Origin: Verrucomicrobiota bacterium
GTDB lineage: Bacteria; Verrucomicrobiota; Verrucomicrobiia; Limisphaerales; UBA1100
Direction of reading: 5' to 3'
DNA: 7,127 bases
Assembly: GCA_015660155.1 (NCBI GenBank)
Contig: DQLO01000350.1
Span: 1 to 7,127, forward strand
This document shows positions 6,005 through 7,127 of this stretch, in pieces. Position 1 is the first letter of the stretch. Every line of letters begins with the position of its first letter. The notes under the pieces were generated by a model. It did not search any database, had not been told where the DNA came from, and saw only the letters and a program-made list of their open reading frames with translations. The position numbers and the translations under genes were made by a program.

Positions 6005-6993
6005 TGCGCCCGCTCAAGATCATCGCCCGCATCATCGCCGCCGTGAACGCCGGCCGCACCTTTGCCATCGGCGGCCACATGCGGCCCGATGGCGATTGCA
6101 TCGGCAGCGAGCTGGCCATCGCCAACGCTTTGCGTGACCTCGGCAAAAAAGTCACCGTCTTTAATCAGGACGCAATGCCCGACAAGCTTGCCTTCCTCGA
6201 TCCCAAGAAACTCCTGCGCGCTGCGCAAAAACCCCGCGCCTTCGATTGCGTAATCGTCACCGACTGCGCCAACCACGAGCGCCTCGGCACCATCCGCGAA
6301 ACCGTCGCCCGCCACGGCACGCTCATCAACATCGACCATCACAATTCCAACACCCGCTACGGCGATCTCAACTGGGTCGACGGCAAAAGCGCCAGCACCG
6401 GCGAGATGATTTTTCGCTTAATGAAACAAGCCAAGTGGCCCGTCACGCCGCTCATTGCCGATTGCCTGTTCACCGCCATCAGCACCGACACCGGCAGCTT
6501 CCAGTACGCCACCACGCGCCCCTCCACTTATCACGCCGCCGCCGAGCTGGTGAACCGCGGCGCAAACCTCGCCCGCATTTGCGATGAGGTTTACCAAAGC
6601 TATCCCCTCACGCGCGTGAAACTGCAGAAGCATATGTACAACAGCTTCAAGCTCATCGAGCAAAACCAAGTCGCGTATTTTTGGATCCGCCAGGCCGATT
6701 ACAAAAAAGCCGGCGCCGTGCCCGATGAAAGCGAAGGGCTCATCGATCACATCCGCGACATCCAAGGCGTGAAGGTCGCGTGCCTCTTTGAGGAAATCGA
6801 GCCGGACATCACCCGCATCAGTTTGCGTTCCAAGCTGCCCGAGCTGGATGTCTCCACCATCGCGGTTGCTTTCGGCGGGGGCGGTCATATGTCCGCCGCC
6901 GGCGCGCGCATTGAGGGCGGCCAACTCGCCACCCAACGCGCGGTCATCGCTGCGGTAAAATCCGCCCTTCGCCAAGCCAACGGAAAAGTCTGA
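6004..6993 (+). CDS. nrnA: DHH/DHHA1 phosphoesterase, NrnA type
   Basis: Member of the DHH phosphoesterase superfamily, Mn-dependent. NrnA-type proteins degrade short oligoribonucleotides (nanoRNAs) and may dephosphorylate pAp or cleave linear or cyclic dinucleotides. The product has 329 residues, the usual size for this group. Metal and active-site motifs: [13 protein letters not shown] (23-35, with His25, Asp29 and Asp31), VTDCAN with Asp87, DHH at 111-113, and STDTGSF with Asp162. The C-terminal DHHA1 substrate-binding domain carries [10 protein letters not shown] (291-300). All key residues are present, so the enzyme should be active. It lies between rbfA and truB and overlaps both by 1 nt (TGATG). 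The same rbfA-DHH neighbourhood is known elsewhere, for example in Mycobacterium. The family call is firm. The exact substrate cannot be read from the sequence, so the nrnA symbol is provisional. Confidence 0.88.
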   Translation: MRPLKIIARIIAAVNAGRTFAIGGHMRPDGDCIGSELAIANALRDLGKKVTVFNQDAMPDKLAFLDPKKLLRAAQKPRAFDCVIVTDCANHERLGTIRETVARHGTLINIDHHNSNTRYGDLNWVDGKSASTGEMIFRLMKQAKWPVTPLIADCLFTAISTDTGSFQYATTRPSTYHAAAELVNRGANLARICDEVYQSYPLTRVKLQKHMYNSFKLIEQNQVAYFWIRQADYKKAGAVPDESEGLIDHIRDIQGVKVACLFEEIEPDITRISLRSKLPELDVSTIAVAFGGGGHMSAAGARIEGGQLATQRAVIAAVKSALRQANGKV

Positions 6994-7127
6994 TGCCCCA
7001 TCCTCAACCGGAATCCGAACTCAACGGCGCGTTGCTCATCGACAAACCCGCCGGGCCCACCTCGCACGACATCGTGGACATCGTCCGCAATCTGTTTCGC
7101 ATCAAAAAGGTGGGGCACTGCGGCACG
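6993..7127 (+). CDS. truB: tRNA pseudouridine(55) synthase TruB (N-terminal part only)
   Basis: Enzyme that isomerises U55 to pseudouridine in the T-loop of most tRNAs. Only the first 45 codons are in the window. After a short hydrophilic N-terminal extension (about 10 residues) they show the family blocks [20 protein letters not shown] (12-31) and KKVGHCGT (38-45). The catalytic Asp of the GTLDP motif falls just beyond the window edge. Family members often have GHAGT or GHTGT; here Cys occupies the middle position. The ATG at 6993 overlaps the upstream stop as TGATG, and a GGAAAAG just upstream may help ribosome binding. Position after rbfA and the DHH gene fits the conserved nusA-infB-rbfA-truB cluster. 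Confidence 0.92.
   Translation, partial: MPHPQPESELNGALLIDKPAGPTSHDIVDIVRNLFRIKKVGHCGT

Overview
This window is an ordinary bacterial housekeeping locus of about 60% GC, with almost no spare sequence. It holds two divergent transcription units separated by about 200 bp. Gene order and protein character fit the PVC group, most likely Verrucomicrobiota. That is an impression from the sequence, not a computed placement.

Left unit, minus strand (about 1-1555): sppA, a single-domain membrane-anchored signal peptide peptidase, is followed after only 5 nt by upp, uracil phosphoribosyltransferase. The 3' end of upp lies outside the window.

Central intergenic region (1556-1758): on the plus strand there is a credible sigma70-type promoter (TTGACG-N17-TACGCT). 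Its predicted leader of about 117 nt carries an intrinsic-terminator-like hairpin with a U-tract about 55 nt before nusA. A possible 9-codon leader ORF starts in the loop of one hairpin and stops in the loop of the terminator hairpin. This is the most interesting part of the window and suggests attenuation control of the operon.

Right unit, plus strand (1759 to the window end): nusA - infB - rbfA - DHH/DHHA1 phosphoesterase (NrnA type) - truB (5' part only). Gaps are 8 nt and 11 nt, then two 1-nt TGATG stop/start overlaps, so the five genes almost certainly form one transcript. Together they cover transcription elongation and termination (NusA), translation initiation (IF2), 30S maturation (RbfA), small-RNA or nucleotide turnover (NrnA-like) and tRNA U55 pseudouridylation (TruB). 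The rimP, ylxR and ylxQ genes that often accompany nusA and infB are absent from the usual positions.

I see no mobile element, CRISPR array, rRNA or tRNA gene, and no convincing new multi-gene system. The items worth following up are the nusA leader, the acidic tails shared by neighbouring proteins, the start of upp, and one substitution in its PRPP loop.
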